Positions 26,685-40,474 of a DNA stretch of 64,000 nt are shown piece after piece. The notes below the pieces were generated by a model that was not told the DNA's origin, ran no database searches, and worked only from the letters and a program-made list of their open reading frames with translations. The position numbers were made by a program, and so were the translations under genes. Origin of the DNA: Yersinia ruckeri ATCC 29473 (GTDB lineage: Bacteria > Pseudomonadota > Gammaproteobacteria > Enterobacterales > Enterobacteriaceae); contig NZ_KN150747.1 in the NCBI RefSeq assembly GCF_000754815.1, positions 2,077,908 through 2,141,907 on the forward strand, read 5' to 3'. Positions within the stretch are counted from its first letter, which is position 1. Every line of letters starts with the position of its first letter.

Positions 26685-28409
26685 TTAGCGTCGCTGGCGG
26701 AATTGATAATAGCGGCCCTTATTTTTCAATAAGGTTTGATGATTCCCTTGTTCGACGATATGGCCACCGTCCATGACGCATATCCGATCCATATATTCCA
26801 ATCCATACAAACGGTGGGTGACCAGAATCAGACTCTTATGCTGGCAGTGTTGGCGTAGTAACATCAGAATCTGTTGTTCGGTTTCGGCATCGAGTCCTTC
26901 GGTAGGCTCATCCAGCAACCACAACGGTGCCGGATGGAGCAGGGCGCGGGCAATGCCCAGTCGGCGTTGTTCACCGCCGGACAAGGGACGACCCCCATCA
27001 CCCATCCACGCGTTGAGTCCTTCCTCGTTCTCCAGCAAATTATCCAGCCCGACCTGCTGCAAAGCGGTGACCAGTTGCTGATCGCTGGCATTTGGGCATG
27101 CCAACAGCAAATTCTGCCGCAACGTGCTGCTAAATACGTGCACCCGCTGGCTAACAACGGTCATCATTTGGCGCAGTGTGGCCTCGTCGTAACGGGCTAG
27201 CGGTTGCCCATTGAGCAAAATTTGGCCCTGATCGGCATCCCAAGCGCGGGTCAGTAACTGCAATAATGTCGATTTACCGCAACCAGTGCGGCCAAGTAGC
27301 GCGATATGCTCCCCAGCAGCCAGTGACAGCGATATATCCTGTAATACCGGCAATGGTTGCCCTGGGTAGGTAAAACTCACCTGCGAGACGCTCAGCGTTA
27401 CCTGAGTAGTCGCGTCTGGCCCGCTTAACGGGAAGGTCACTTCAGGTTTTTGTGCAATAAGCTGTGCGACGCGTTCGGCAGAGGCAATGACCTGCCCAAG
27501 ATGCTGGAAAGCACCAGCAACGGGCAATAACGCCTCAAAGGCGGCTAATGATGAAAAAACAAACAGCGCAATCAGTGCGCCGGGTTGGGTATCGCCACCG
27601 ACGCCTGCCGCTGCCAGCCATAAGATCAGCGTCACGGTCAGGCCGGATGCGAGAATCATGAGTGCCTGTGCCAGCCCAGCCAGCGAAGCCTGCTGCTGCT
27701 GACGTGCGAGCCAGCGTTGCTCTATTTCTTCTAGTGTTTGACGAAAACGCCCGAGAGCGCCAAACACCAGCAATTCAGCCTGGCCTTGCAGCCAGCAAGT
27801 GAGTTGCGAGCGATACTGACTGCGGAAACGGGTGAGATCGACCCCAATCGGCTGGCCTGCACGATAGAAGATCAGTGGCAGAATCAGCAGTAATCCCAGC
27901 AGGATCACGCCAAGCGTTAACGCCAGATCAACATCGAGGAAACTCAGTCCGAAAGTGACTGCCGCAATAATGGCAATGGCTGCGATGAGCGGTGAAATAA
28001 CACGCAGATAGAGATGATCCAATGTATCGACATCAGCAACCAAGCGGTTAAGCACTTCGCTTTGACGAAAACGGGCAATACCCGCAGGGGATAGCGGTAA
28101 AATGCGCTGAAAAGCGAAAACCCGTAGATGAGCCAGTACCCGGAACGTGGCATCGTGGCTGACGACTCGCTCGGCATAACGTCCTGCTGTACGTAGAATC
28201 GCCGCGCCGCGCACCCCAGCCGCAGGCAATAAATAGTTAAACGTATATAATCCTGCGGGGCCAGCCAACGCTGTTCCGGCAAGGAACCAACCGGACAGTG
28301 TGAGTAAGCCGATACTGGCCAGCAGCGTGATAATCGCCAGGAGTATGCCCAAGCTGATCAAAAACCAATGACGACGATACTGCGCCAGGAAGGGGAGAAG
28401 TACACGCAT
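26685..28409 (-). CDS. cydC: Glutathione/cysteine ABC exporter subunit CydC
   Basis: CydC is one half of the heterodimeric CydDC transporter, which is needed for assembly of cytochrome bd and periplasmic cytochromes and moves reductant (cysteine/glutathione) to the periplasm. It has 574 residues: six membrane helices (about 1-310), then an ATPase with Walker A GRTGCGKST, signature LSGGEQRRLGIARAL and Walker B WLLDEPTEGLD. I chose ATG 28409 (MRVLLPFL). The TTG two codons upstream overlaps cydD. The cydD stop and cydC start are 2 nt apart. Confidence 0.95.
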   Translation of the reverse strand: MRVLLPFLAQYRRHWFLISLGILLAIITLLASIGLLTLSGWFLAGTALAGPAGLYTFNYLLPAAGVRGAAILRTAGRYAERVVSHDATFRVLAHLRVFAFQRILPLSPAGIARFRQSEVLNRLVADVDTLDHLYLRVISPLIAAIAIIAAVTFGLSFLDVDLALTLGVILLGLLLILPLIFYRAGQPIGVDLTRFRSQYRSQLTCWLQGQAELLVFGALGRFRQTLEEIEQRWLARQQQQASLAGLAQALMILASGLTVTLILWLAAAGVGGDTQPGALIALFVFSSLAAFEALLPVAGAFQHLGQVIASAERVAQLIAQKPEVTFPLSGPDATTQVTLSVSQVSFTYPGQPLPVLQDISLSLAAGEHIALLGRTGCGKSTLLQLLTRAWDADQGQILLNGQPLARYDEATLRQMMTVVSQRVHVFSSTLRQNLLLACPNASDQQLVTALQQVGLDNLLENEEGLNAWMGDGGRPLSGGEQRRLGIARALLHPAPLWLLDEPTEGLDAETEQQILMLLRQHCQHKSLILVTHRLYGLEYMDRICVMDGGHIVEQGNHQTLLKNKGRYYQFRQRR

Positions 28410-28411
28410 GA

Positions 28412-30178
28412 TCAAAGTTCCTCACTGCGATGCGACAGCAGGCTGGCGAACGGCCCGACAGATTGACTTAGGGTGGCGTAATTTCCTTGCTGAACCAGTA
28501 ATCCCTGATCCATCACCCATATTTGGTCGTAATCCAGCGTATCTTCCAACTGATGGGTTACCAGCAAGGTAGTTTGTGCCCGCGAAGCATCGCTCAGCGC
28601 TTTCATCACCAATTGTTCACTATGAGCATCGAGACTGGCCGTTGGCTCATCCAAGAGCAGCAATCGGCATGGATTTAGCAATGCACGCGCCACAGCAACT
28701 CGTTGCGCTTGCCCAACAGACAATCGGGCAGAGTGGTCGCCAATTTCAGTGGCTAATCCATCAGGCAAATCAGTAATAAACTCATTGATATAAGCTCGCT
28801 CAATGGCGCTGTTCAGCTGTTGTTCGCTGGCATCGGGCTGGTTAAGTAGAATATTGGCGGCCAGCGTTTGCTCTGGCAAATGAGGATTCTGCCCCACCCA
28901 ACTGAGCTGGCTGCGCCATGCCTGAGGTGCCAGTTCGCGCAGTTCGATGCCATTAACCTGCAAAGAACCACGATAGGGCAGGAAACCCAATAGCAGGTTG
29001 AGTAACGAACTTTTCCCCGCACCACTTTGGCCGACAACGGCAACGCGTTGGCCGGGCAGTAGAGTGAAGTTGAGCGGGCCAGCCAAGCGGGTACCGTTGG
29101 GTGCGAGGATCTCCAACTCTGTCGCTTCCAGAGTCACGGTTTTCTCTGGCGGCAGTATTTTATCGCCTTGACCGATGGCCTCACCTTCACTGCTTAAAAA
29201 GGTCACCAGAGATTCCGCCGCACCCACCGCCTGAGCTTTAGCGTGGTAGAAGGTGCCCAAATCTCGCAGCGGTTGATAAAACTCGGGAGCCAGAATAAGC
29301 ACCAAAAAACCGGCAAACAGCGTCACGCCAGTGCCATAACTGCCGAAGTTCAGTTCGCCAAGATAGGAAAACCCAAAATAAACCGCGACGACAGCGATGG
29401 AAATGGCGGCAAAGAACTCCAGTACGGCGGAGGAGAGAAATGCCATCCGCAATACTTCCATGGTACGGCTGCGAAAATCTTCGGAGGAATCGCGAATCTG
29501 GTCAGTTTCAGCTTTGGCGCGGTTGAATAGGCGCAGCGTATCCAGACCGCGCAGCCGGTCAAGGAAGTTGCCACTTAAACGTGCCAATGCGACAAAGTTG
29601 CGCCGATTGGCGTCTGCGGCACCCAAACCGACCAATGCCATAAATATCGGGATCAGCGGAGCGGTGACAAACAGAATCAGCCCAGCAGCCCAGTTAATCG
29701 GGAATACGGCAATCAGAATCAACAACGGAATCAGACCTGCCAAGTACATCTGCGGTAGATAGCGGGAATAGTAATCCTGCATATCTTCAATTTGCTCAAG
29801 AATAATGGTCGCCCAACTACCGGCAGGTTTGCCTTTTACCCAGGATGGACCGAGCTGCTCCAGCTTATCCAACACCATTTTGCGGATTTGCAGGCGAATC
29901 TTCATCCCACAAATAAAACCGACGCGTTCACGTAACCCGCTGATAACGGCGCGCAGAGCGAAAGTACCTGCCAGCAACCCAAAATCGGTAACCAAGGTAT
30001 CTCGCGGGATATGCTCCATAATCAGGGCTTGCAGTAATCCGGCTAATAACCAGGCTTGCGCAATAATCAACAGCCCACTGAGCAAACCCAGCAGCATGGA
30101 AAGGCGGAGCCAACGTTGCGCAGGCGCGCTTTGTTTTTTCAGCCAACGAATCAATTCATATTGTCTTGTTTTATTCAT
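28412..30178 (-). CDS. cydD: Glutathione/cysteine ABC exporter subunit CydD
   Basis: CydD is the partner of CydC, with 588 residues as in E. coli. It has an N-terminal six-helix membrane domain, then an ATPase with Walker A GQSGAGKSS, signature LSVGQAQRVAVARAL (LSVGQ in place of LSGGQ, as in E. coli CydD) and Walker B LLLDEPTASLD. The start MNKTRQYELIRWLKKQ matches the family. It is the first gene of cydDC, running away from trxB in the same direction, with a 516-bp intergenic region upstream. Confidence 0.96.
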   Translation of the reverse strand: MNKTRQYELIRWLKKQSAPAQRWLRLSMLLGLLSGLLIIAQAWLLAGLLQALIMEHIPRDTLVTDFGLLAGTFALRAVISGLRERVGFICGMKIRLQIRKMVLDKLEQLGPSWVKGKPAGSWATIILEQIEDMQDYYSRYLPQMYLAGLIPLLILIAVFPINWAAGLILFVTAPLIPIFMALVGLGAADANRRNFVALARLSGNFLDRLRGLDTLRLFNRAKAETDQIRDSSEDFRSRTMEVLRMAFLSSAVLEFFAAISIAVVAVYFGFSYLGELNFGSYGTGVTLFAGFLVLILAPEFYQPLRDLGTFYHAKAQAVGAAESLVTFLSSEGEAIGQGDKILPPEKTVTLEATELEILAPNGTRLAGPLNFTLLPGQRVAVVGQSGAGKSSLLNLLLGFLPYRGSLQVNGIELRELAPQAWRSQLSWVGQNPHLPEQTLAANILLNQPDASEQQLNSAIERAYINEFITDLPDGLATEIGDHSARLSVGQAQRVAVARALLNPCRLLLLDEPTASLDAHSEQLVMKALSDASRAQTTLLVTHQLEDTLDYDQIWVMDQGLLVQQGNYATLSQSVGPFASLLSHRSEEL

Positions 30179-30694
30179 CAGGCAATTATTCTGCGCAGGA
30201 AAATGGATGATAAAATTATCATTAGATGTCTACTCCTGGTTGGGGATAAACCAACGAAATCTAATGTTACCGCGTCATAGCACCTTGTGAAAACAAATAA
30301 GGGGAGAAACGAGGTTTTAAAGAGAGTTGCAGAAAAGACGAGAGTGCAGACTTTTGATTTAGCGCCTTGATTATCAATTAGAAAAAACGTGGATTCTTGA
30401 TATATATTCGGCAAGTGCCAAAAGAATAACGAAACGAATGATTTACAAATAAATAACAAATTACCGACATGTAAGTTATCACATAGAATAAACGAACCGC
30501 CTGTTCCCCTCTATTTCTCTCAACTGTATATTGACTTTTTATTGGCGTGAAAAACCGCTTTCCTCGTTCATCTTAATTCAGAAAATAATGAAGAGAGGAT
30601 AATAACAAATAAGAAGGCGGCCAACCTGAGGTTAAGCCGCCAGTAAAAATGGCCGATAAAAATGCTAGAGACGAGTTATCTTGCAACCACGCAG
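30179..30694 (-). promoter_or_regulatory. cydDC upstream region with trxB terminator
   Basis: This 516-bp stretch has no supportable gene. A hairpin at 30616-30641 (GGCGGC with GCCGCC and an inner AACC/GGTT) lies 54 bp after trxB and is its likely terminator. Near cydD, ATGATAA-AA-TTATCAT (30207-30222) is a perfect palindrome 29 bp before the start. It is Fur-like in sequence but one base short of the usual spacing. The rest is AT-rich. Confidence 0.55.
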
Positions 30695-32420
<1,726 letters not shown>

Positions 32421-32915
32421 ATGATAGACAATAAAAAACGCCCGGGGAAGGAGCTTGACCGTATTGACCGTAACATCCTGAATGAACTTCAAAAGGATGG
32501 TCGAATCTCTAACGTAGAGCTGTCAAAACGAGTAGGATTATCGCCTACGCCTTGTCTGGAGCGGGTTCGCCGTTTAGAGCGTCAAGATTTCATTCAAGGT
32601 TATACCGCTCTGCTTAATCCTCAATATCTGGATGCTGCATTGCTGGTCGTGGTTGAGATTACTCTGAATCGTGGTGCGCCAGATGTGTTTGAGCAATTTA
32701 ACACCGCAGTGCAAAAACTTGATGAAATTCAAGAGTGTCATCTGGTTTCCGGTGATTTTGACTATTTGCTGAAAACCCGAGTGCCAGATATGTCTGCCTA
32801 TCGTAAATTGCTTGGCGAAACCTTGCTGCGTCTGCCGGGCGTGAATGACACCCGTACTTACGTAGTGATGGAAGAAGTCAAACAAAGCAACCGTCTTGTG
32901 ATCAAGACGCGATAA
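32421..32915 (+). CDS. lrp: Leucine-responsive regulatory protein Lrp
   Basis: Lrp is a global regulator of amino-acid metabolism, transport and surface structures. It has 164 residues, as in E. coli, and almost the same sequence. The N-terminal winged helix-turn-helix is at about 12-73 (VELSKRVGLSPTPCLERVRRLE in parts). The C-terminal RAM domain (about 75-150) binds leucine and oligomerises. In E. coli it acts on serC and serA among others, and serC lies 17 kb downstream here. Confidence 0.98.
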   Translation: MIDNKKRPGKELDRIDRNILNELQKDGRISNVELSKRVGLSPTPCLERVRRLERQDFIQGYTALLNPQYLDAALLVVVEITLNRGAPDVFEQFNTAVQKLDEIQECHLVSGDFDYLLKTRVPDMSAYRKLLGETLLRLPGVNDTRTYVVMEEVKQSNRLVIKTR

Positions 32916-32975
32916 ACGGGCAGGTGCAAAACCTGAGTAATTTGGTTACACTCCTGTTTATTCATACAGTTTCAG

Positions 32976-33000
32976 CGCCGAGAAGGGTTCTCGGCGTTGT
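32976..33000 (+). terminator. Terminator of lrp
   Basis: CGCCGAGAA pairs perfectly with TTCTCGGCG over GGG, followed by TTGTTG. It lies 37 bp before the ftsK start. Confidence 0.8.
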
Positions 33001-33036
33001 TGCTATACCAATTCACAGGAACCTGGAGAGCCTTTC

Positions 33037-36000
33037 TTGAGCCAGGAATATACAGAAGATAAAGAAGTTACCCTGAAAAAACTCAGTAACGGTCGTCGTA
33101 TGCTGGAAGCCGTGCTGATTGTGGTAACTATTTTGGCAGCGTACCTAATGGCTGCGCTGGTGAGTTTCAATCCCTCCGATCCAAGCTGGTCACAAACCGC
33201 ATGGCACGAACCTATCCATAATTGGGGAGGCGGTGTCGGTGCCTGGATGGCTGATACATTATTCTTCACCTTTGGTGTGTTGGCTTATGTTATTCCACCT
33301 ATTATGGTGATGCTGTGCTGGGCGGCGTTCCGGCAGCGTGAAAGCCACGATCATCTTGATTACTTTAGTCTATCCCTTCGCCTGATTGGTTCACTGGCAT
33401 TGATTTTGACTTCATGCGGGCTGGCTGCACTTAATGTTGATGATATCTATTACTTTGCCTCCGGCGGCGTCATTGGCAGTCTGTTCAGTAACGCCATGTT
33501 GCCGTGGTTCAACGGCGTAGGTGCAACATTAACCTTGTTATGCATCTGGGCTGTGGGACTGACCCTGTTTACCGGCTGGTCATGGTTGGTTATCGCTGAA
33601 AAAATCGGCGGTGTGGTGCTAGGCTCTCTGGCTTTCCTGACTAATCGCTCCCGCCGTGAAGAACGTTATCTCGATGATGAAGATGATGTTTTGGTCTCGG
33701 ACGCGGTGACTGAGAGAGAACACCCGCCAGCGGTTGCTATCGCGGCGACTTCTGCATTATCCGCGACCGCTGCGGCCAGTGCAGATGATGACGATGTGTT
33801 GTTCTCTGCTCCGTCGGTCGTCGACATCCTGGCAGAAACACATGAAGAGCGTGCAGATGCCGTATCCACTCCCGTGGTCGCTGTAGAAGAGTATGATCCG
33901 TTATTAAGTTCATTACGCGCGACGGACGATGGCGACCAACCCGCATATCCCGCATGGGCGACGGCAGAAACTACGCCAGTTGCTGCTCCGGCGCAGGCGG
34001 CTGGTCACAGTGTATCGCCGATGACAGTCAATACGACTACGCCACCGTTGTATTCCTTTGAGATTCCAGAGGATACCCCGGCACCAACTCAACCGACTTC
34101 CACGCTGCAAGTCGAGAAACATGAGCCTCAGTTGGGCGCATGGGAACGACCTCACGAATCTGCGGCTTCGCCGTTTGATTTCAGTGCCGCCCAAGGACAT
34201 AGCGACCAGGTAGAACCAACGGCTTATCTTAATCCAGGAAGCGCTGCGCTTGGCACGGGCGCGGCCACTGCCGCTTTCGGTGTTTCTGCCAGCGTGACCA
34301 ATCCGACGCTGGGGGCTGTGGCTGCAGCGGGTACGACCTTTATGCCTGCATTTACTGCCATCAGTGATAGCAACTCGCAGGTTAAACAAGGTATTGGCCC
34401 TGAATTACCACGGCCAAATCCAGTGCGAATTCCTACCCGTCGCGAAATGGCATCCTATGGTATTAAGCTGCCTTCCCAACGGATGGCAGAACAAGCGCAA
34501 CGTGCGCAGCAGGATGAAGTTTCGCCAGCATTACCGCAAAGTGAAGAAGCTCAGCAGGATGAGGAAGCGCTGCAACAGGCGATATTGCGTAAGGCCTTCG
34601 CAGACCAACAGAATCAGCGCTATGGCGAAAACTATGCAGTAGAATCAGGGCTGGCGGTTGAACCGTCTTATCAACCGGAGGACGAGCAGGCATTACAAGA
34701 AGCTGAACTGCGTCAAGCTTTCGCTGCGCAGCAACAGAATCGGTATGGCATTCAGCCTGAGGTGGAATCTGTGATCGTTCAGGATAACCGACCGATTGAT
34801 ACACATAATGCCTTCACTTTCTCACCGGTTGCTGATTTGGTCGATGATTCGCCGCGTGAACCCTTATTCACACTGTCGCCTGTAGACATCCAAGTCACAC
34901 AGCCAGAGTCAGAACCACAACCGGTTGCCCCGGCTTATCAACAACCGACGGAGCCAGTTTATCACCAGCCGATTGCTCCGGGTTATCAACAGCCTGCGGC
35001 ATCAACTGGTGCGGCAACAGCACCGCAAACGTCGGCTGCACCACAGCCCGTTCACCAGCCGGTAGTGGCGATGGATAGCCTGATTCACCCATTCCTGATG
35101 CGTAACGATCAACCATTGCAAAAGCCGACCACGCCGCTGCCAACGCTGGATCTACTGACCTCACCGCCAGAAGAGGAAGAGCCTGTCGATATGTTTGCGT
35201 TGGAACAGACCGCCCGCTTGGTTGAGGCTCGTCTTGGCGACTATCGCGTTAAGGCTGAAGTGGTGGGTATTTCACCAGGGCCGGTTATTACTCGTTTTGA
35301 ACTGGATTTAGCTCCCGGCGTTAAGGCATCGAGAATTTCTAACTTGTCCCGCGATTTGGCGCGTTCACTTTCGGCCATCGCGGTGCGCGTTGTTGAGGTT
35401 ATTCCCGGTAAACCTTATGTTGGTCTGGAATTGCCGAATAAGCATCGCCAGACGGTTTATCTGCGGGAAGTGCTCGATTGTGCCAAATTCCGTGATAATC
35501 CGTCACCACTGGCAATTGTTCTGGGGAAAGATATCTCAGGGCAGCCAGTGGTAGCCGATTTAGCTAAAATGCCGCATTTGCTGGTTGCTGGTACGACCGG
35601 TTCGGGTAAATCGGTCGGCGTCAATGCCATGATTATCAGTATCTTGTATAAAGCCACACCAGACGAAGTGCGCTTTATCATGATCGACCCGAAAATGCTG
35701 GAACTGTCAGTGTATGAAGGCATTCCTCATCTGTTAACCGAAGTGGTTACTGATATGAAGGATGCTGCCAATGCATTGCGCTGGTGTGTGGGGGAGATGG
35801 AACGTCGCTATAAGCTGATGTCAGCACTTGGTGTCCGTAACCTTGCAGGTTACAACGAACGTGTGGCTCAGGCAGAAGCGATGGGCCGACCGATTCCAGA
35901 TCCGTTCTGGAAACCGGGCGATGGCATGGATATCGAACCGCCGATGTTGGTGAAACTGCCATATATTGTGGTGCTGGTGGATGAATTTGCCGATTTGATG

Positions 36001-36612
36001 ATGACTGTCGGTAAAAAAGTGGAAGAGCTGATCGCCCGTTTGGCGCAAAAAGCGCGTGCCGCAGGTATCCATCTGGTATTGGCTACTCAGCGGCCTTCGG
36101 TTGATGTCATCACTGGTTTGATTAAAGCCAATATTCCAACTCGCATTGCCTTCACTGTCTCGAGTAAAATCGACTCCCGCACCATTCTGGACCAGGGCGG
36201 CGCTGAATCACTGCTTGGGATGGGGGATATGCTGTATATGGCACCAAACTCATCGATACCGGTACGTGTACACGGAGCCTTTGTGCGCGATCAGGAAGTA
36301 CATGCGGTGGTCAATGACTGGAAAGCCCGTGGGCGTCCGCAGTATATTGAAAGCATTCTGAACGGTAATGATGACAGTGAGTCCGGTGCCTTTGGGTTAG
36401 ACAGCGATGAAGATCTGGATCCACTATTCGATCAGGCGGTCAGTTTTGTGCTGGAAAAACGCCGAGCCTCAATTTCCGGGGTTCAACGTCAATTCCGTAT
36501 CGGTTATAACCGGGCTGCTCGTATTATCGAACAAATGGAAGCACAGCAAATTGTTAGTCCACAAGGGCATAATGGTAATCGTGAAGTTTTGGCTCCGCCA
36601 CCTCACGAATAA
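33037..36612 (+). CDS. ftsK: DNA translocase FtsK
   Basis: FtsK is the septal DNA pump that clears chromosomes and activates XerCD at dif. It has 1191 residues (E. coli 1329). It starts with TTG, as E. coli ftsK does ([10 protein letters not shown] follows). Four membrane helices lie at about 25-190. An acidic then Pro/Gln-rich linker spans about 200-690 and carries two copies of a 22-residue repeat (about 508 and 549). The RecA-like motor follows, with Walker A GTTGSGKS near 852 and Walker [11 protein letters not shown] near 977. The gamma winged helix that reads KOPS sites is at about 1127-1191. The linker is shorter than in E. coli. Confidence 0.97.
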   Translation: MSQEYTEDKEVTLKKLSNGRRMLEAVLIVVTILAAYLMAALVSFNPSDPSWSQTAWHEPIHNWGGGVGAWMADTLFFTFGVLAYVIPPIMVMLCWAAFRQRESHDHLDYFSLSLRLIGSLALILTSCGLAALNVDDIYYFASGGVIGSLFSNAMLPWFNGVGATLTLLCIWAVGLTLFTGWSWLVIAEKIGGVVLGSLAFLTNRSRREERYLDDEDDVLVSDAVTEREHPPAVAIAATSALSATAAASADDDDVLFSAPSVVDILAETHEERADAVSTPVVAVEEYDPLLSSLRATDDGDQPAYPAWATAETTPVAAPAQAAGHSVSPMTVNTTTPPLYSFEIPEDTPAPTQPTSTLQVEKHEPQLGAWERPHESAASPFDFSAAQGHSDQVEPTAYLNPGSAALGTGAATAAFGVSASVTNPTLGAVAAAGTTFMPAFTAISDSNSQVKQGIGPELPRPNPVRIPTRREMASYGIKLPSQRMAEQAQRAQQDEVSPALPQSEEAQQDEEALQQAILRKAFADQQNQRYGENYAVESGLAVEPSYQPEDEQALQEAELRQAFAAQQQNRYGIQPEVESVIVQDNRPIDTHNAFTFSPVADLVDDSPREPLFTLSPVDIQVTQPESEPQPVAPAYQQPTEPVYHQPIAPGYQQPAASTGAATAPQTSAAPQPVHQPVVAMDSLIHPFLMRNDQPLQKPTTPLPTLDLLTSPPEEEEPVDMFALEQTARLVEARLGDYRVKAEVVGISPGPVITRFELDLAPGVKASRISNLSRDLARSLSAIAVRVVEVIPGKPYVGLELPNKHRQTVYLREVLDCAKFRDNPSPLAIVLGKDISGQPVVADLAKMPHLLVAGTTGSGKSVGVNAMIISILYKATPDEVRFIMIDPKMLELSVYEGIPHLLTEVVTDMKDAANALRWCVGEMERRYKLMSALGVRNLAGYNERVAQAEAMGRPIPDPFWKPGDGMDIEPPMLVKLPYIVVLVDEFADLMMTVGKKVEELIARLAQKARAAGIHLVLATQRPSVDVITGLIKANIPTRIAFTVSSKIDSRTILDQGGAESLLGMGDMLYMAPNSSIPVRVHGAFVRDQEVHAVVNDWKARGRPQYIESILNGNDDSESGAFGLDSDEDLDPLFDQAVSFVLEKRRASISGVQRQFRIGYNRAARIIEQMEAQQIVSPQGHNGNREVLAPPPHE

Positions 36613-36643
36613 ACCATGCCAATGATCGGATCATCACGTTATA

Positions 36644-36664
36644 AAGGGCCGCATCGCGGCCCTT
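36644..36664 (+). terminator. Hairpin downstream of ftsK
   Basis: AAGGGCCGC pairs perfectly with GCGGCCCTT over ATC, 32 bp after ftsK. There is no T run after it, so it may be an mRNA 3'-end stabiliser. Confidence 0.6.
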
Positions 36665-36814
36665 GTGCAAAGAAGCGTAAACCGCTCTATTTATCAGACT
36701 ATTGAGCTATCGCTGAGTCATTGTCTTTGGCTAGAGTACGGATAGTTCAGTATTGAATACGGTCCCTGTGACAATGGTTGCCGGGGTAATAGCATTTAAA
36801 AGGTGTTTGGAATA

Positions 36815-37426
36815 ATGAAAAAACTGCTCGTTGCCTGCTGTTTGCTCTCTAGTATGATTTCTGCCTCTGCTTTGGCTGATGCCAACCAGGATTTACAAGG
36901 CCGACTGAGTAAAGTTAACAGTTTCCACGCGAAGTTCTCGCAAAGTGTCACCAGCTCTGATGGCGCGGCGGTTCAGGAAGGTGAAGGGGAGTTGTGGGTG
37001 AAACGCCCGAATTTATTTAACTGGCATATGACTTCACCAGACGAAAGCATACTGATTTCTGATGGTGAAACGCTCTGGTTCTACAACCCTTTCGTGGAGC
37101 AAGCAACGGCAACCTGGCTGAAGAACGCCACGGGTAATACGCCATTTATGTTGATCACACGCAACAACCCGGAAGACTGGAAACAATATAACGTAAAACA
37201 AAAGGGCGATGATTTCGAGTTGACGCCAAAAGCGGCAAGCGGAAATCTTAAGCAGTTCGCCATCAGCGTTACGCCAAGCGGTACAATCAAAGGCTTCACC
37301 GCGATCGAACAGGACGGTCAACGCAGTGCATACGTACTGAAAGGCCAGCAAAACAGTTCAGCCGATGCCAGCAAGTTTAAGTTTACTCCGCCGCAGGGAG
37401 TGACGCTGGACGACCAGCGCCAGTGA
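36815..37426 (+). CDS. lolA: Outer-membrane lipoprotein carrier protein LolA
   Basis: LolA is the periplasmic chaperone that takes lipoproteins released by LolCDE across to LolB. It has 203 residues, as in E. coli. The Sec signal peptide of about 21 residues ends SALA before DANQDL. Conserved elements are [31 protein letters not shown] and [14 protein letters not shown] chose ATG 36815 ([10 protein letters not shown]), not the in-frame GTG at 36803. It lies 7 bp before rarA. Confidence 0.97.
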   Translation: MKKLLVACCLLSSMISASALADANQDLQGRLSKVNSFHAKFSQSVTSSDGAAVQEGEGELWVKRPNLFNWHMTSPDESILISDGETLWFYNPFVEQATATWLKNATGNTPFMLITRNNPEDWKQYNVKQKGDDFELTPKAASGNLKQFAISVTPSGTIKGFTAIEQDGQRSAYVLKGQQNSSADASKFKFTPPQGVTLDDQRQ

Positions 37427-37433
37427 GGTATCA

Positions 37434-38777
37434 GTGAGTAACCTGTCTCTCGATTTTTCTCAAAATGAATTTCAGCCTTTGGCCGCGCGAATGCGGCCAT
37501 TAACATTGGCTGAGTATATTGGCCAGCAGCATTTGCTGGCTCCGGGCAAGCCTTTGCCACGGGCTATCGAAGCGGGACAACTGCATTCGATGATCCTGTG
37601 GGGGCCGCCGGGGACCGGTAAAACCACATTGGCTGAAATTATTGGCCGCTATGGGCAGGCTGATGTTGAGCGAATTTCTGCCGTCACTTCCGGGATCAAA
37701 GAGATCCGTGAGGCAATCGAACGAGCGCGGCAAAATCGCGATGCAGGGCGACGCACCATTCTGTTTGTTGATGAAGTTCATCGGTTTAACAAAAGCCAGC
37801 AGGATGCTTTTTTACCGCATATTGAAGATGGCACTATCACATTTATCGGCGCGACCACCGAAAATCCCTCTTTTGAACTGAATTCAGCCTTGCTTTCACG
37901 GGCGCGGGTTTATCTGCTAAAAGCCTTAACGGCGGCGGATATCGAAAAAGTCATCGATCAGGCGATGTTTGATAGTCCCCGAGGGTTGGGCGGGCAGAAT
38001 ATCAAACTGTTGGATGAAACTCGTCGCATGATGTCGGAACTGGTCGGTGGTGACGCTCGTCGTGCGCTTAACAGCCTGGAAATGATGGCAGACATGGCTG
38101 AAGTTGATGCCAGCGGTGTCCGTGTTCTAACGCCGGAGCTGTTAAAAGAGGTTTCAGGCGAGCGCAGCGCCCGCTTTGATAATAAAGGCGACCGTTATTA
38201 CGATCTGATTTCAGCGTTGCATAAATCGGTGCGGGGATCAGCGCCGGATGCTGCACTGTATTGGTACGCGCGCATCATTACCGCTGGCGGCGATCCACTG
38301 TACGTTGCGCGTCGTCTGCTGGCCATTGCTTCTGAAGACGTCGGGAATGCCGATCCACGGGCGATGCAAGTGGCCATTTCCGCCTGGGATTGTTTTACCC
38401 GCGTTGGGCCAGCTGAAGGTGAGCGGGCAATCGCCCAAGCCATTGTTTATCTGGCCTGTGCACCGAAAAGTAATGCGGTTTACACCGCCTTTAAAGCGGC
38501 AATGCACGATGCGCGTGAAATGCCGGATTTTGACGTGCCGGAGCATTTACGCAATGCGCCAACCAAACTAATGAAAGAAATGGGGTTGGGAGCCGAGTAT
38601 CGCTACGCTCATGATGAGCACAATGCTTATGCGGCGGGAGAGAACTATTTTCCACCTGAAATGGCGGCAACCCGCTACTATTTGCCGACTTCTCGCGGTC
38701 TTGAGGGCAAAATTGGTGAAAAGCTGGCATGGTTGGCTGAGCAGGATCAAAATAGCCCGATAAAACGCTACCGCTAG
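37434..38777 (+). CDS. rarA: Replication-associated recombination protein A (RarA/MgsA)
   Basis: RarA is a AAA+ ATPase related to clamp loaders that acts at stalled forks. It has 447 residues, as in E. coli. Walker A is GPPGTGKTT near 57, Walker B is [10 protein letters not shown], sensor 1 is [10 protein letters not shown] and the arginine finger region is SARARVY-like (LLSRARVY). The start is GTG with GAGGT upstream. It probably shares a transcript with lolA. Confidence 0.97.
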   Translation: MSNLSLDFSQNEFQPLAARMRPLTLAEYIGQQHLLAPGKPLPRAIEAGQLHSMILWGPPGTGKTTLAEIIGRYGQADVERISAVTSGIKEIREAIERARQNRDAGRRTILFVDEVHRFNKSQQDAFLPHIEDGTITFIGATTENPSFELNSALLSRARVYLLKALTAADIEKVIDQAMFDSPRGLGGQNIKLLDETRRMMSELVGGDARRALNSLEMMADMAEVDASGVRVLTPELLKEVSGERSARFDNKGDRYYDLISALHKSVRGSAPDAALYWYARIITAGGDPLYVARRLLAIASEDVGNADPRAMQVAISAWDCFTRVGPAEGERAIAQAIVYLACAPKSNAVYTAFKAAMHDAREMPDFDVPEHLRNAPTKLMKEMGLGAEYRYAHDEHNAYAAGENYFPPEMAATRYYLPTSRGLEGKIGEKLAWLAEQDQNSPIKRYR

Positions 38778-38860
38778 CCGGGTCATTGCGGTAAGGTTAT
38801 CTTTATAACTACTTGGTAAGCGGTGAGTTACTCTGTTTACGCCAGTAAGATTCCTTCTAA

Positions 38861-40192
<1,332 letters not shown>

Positions 40193-40218
40193 GCCATAGT
40201 TTTCACTCGTTAGATGGT

Positions 40219-40246
40219 AAAAAGCCTCGAAATACGAGGCTTTTTT
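40219..40246 (+). terminator. Terminator of serS
   Basis: AAAAAGCCTCG pairs with CGAGGCTTTTT over a 5-nt loop and ends in T6. It is a textbook rho-independent terminator 27 bp after the stop. Confidence 0.92.
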
Positions 40247-40474
40247 ATGTCTTCAGAAAAATGTGACTGTTCCATGTCAGACCAATATTTTTCGGTTATT
40301 ACCTTGTAGATCAAGGAGAAGCGATGTTGATATCGATTCTTGTTTTTTAATTTATACGCATTGATAAACTTCGGTAGCATATCGTGCTATTGCATCCCTC
40401 AGGATCATTGACTTTTTTATCGCCAGTGGCATGATGCGCTCACTTTTTATCGCGCCAACGGTCCTCGTTCCATT

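Noticed and set aside
30207-30222. Fur-box-like palindrome upstream of cydD
   Set aside because: The half-sites fit, but the centre-to-centre spacing is one base short of a Fur box, so it is noted only as a palindrome.
33666-34804. Minus-strand frames within ftsK
   Set aside because: They are reverse readings of the low-complexity FtsK linker.
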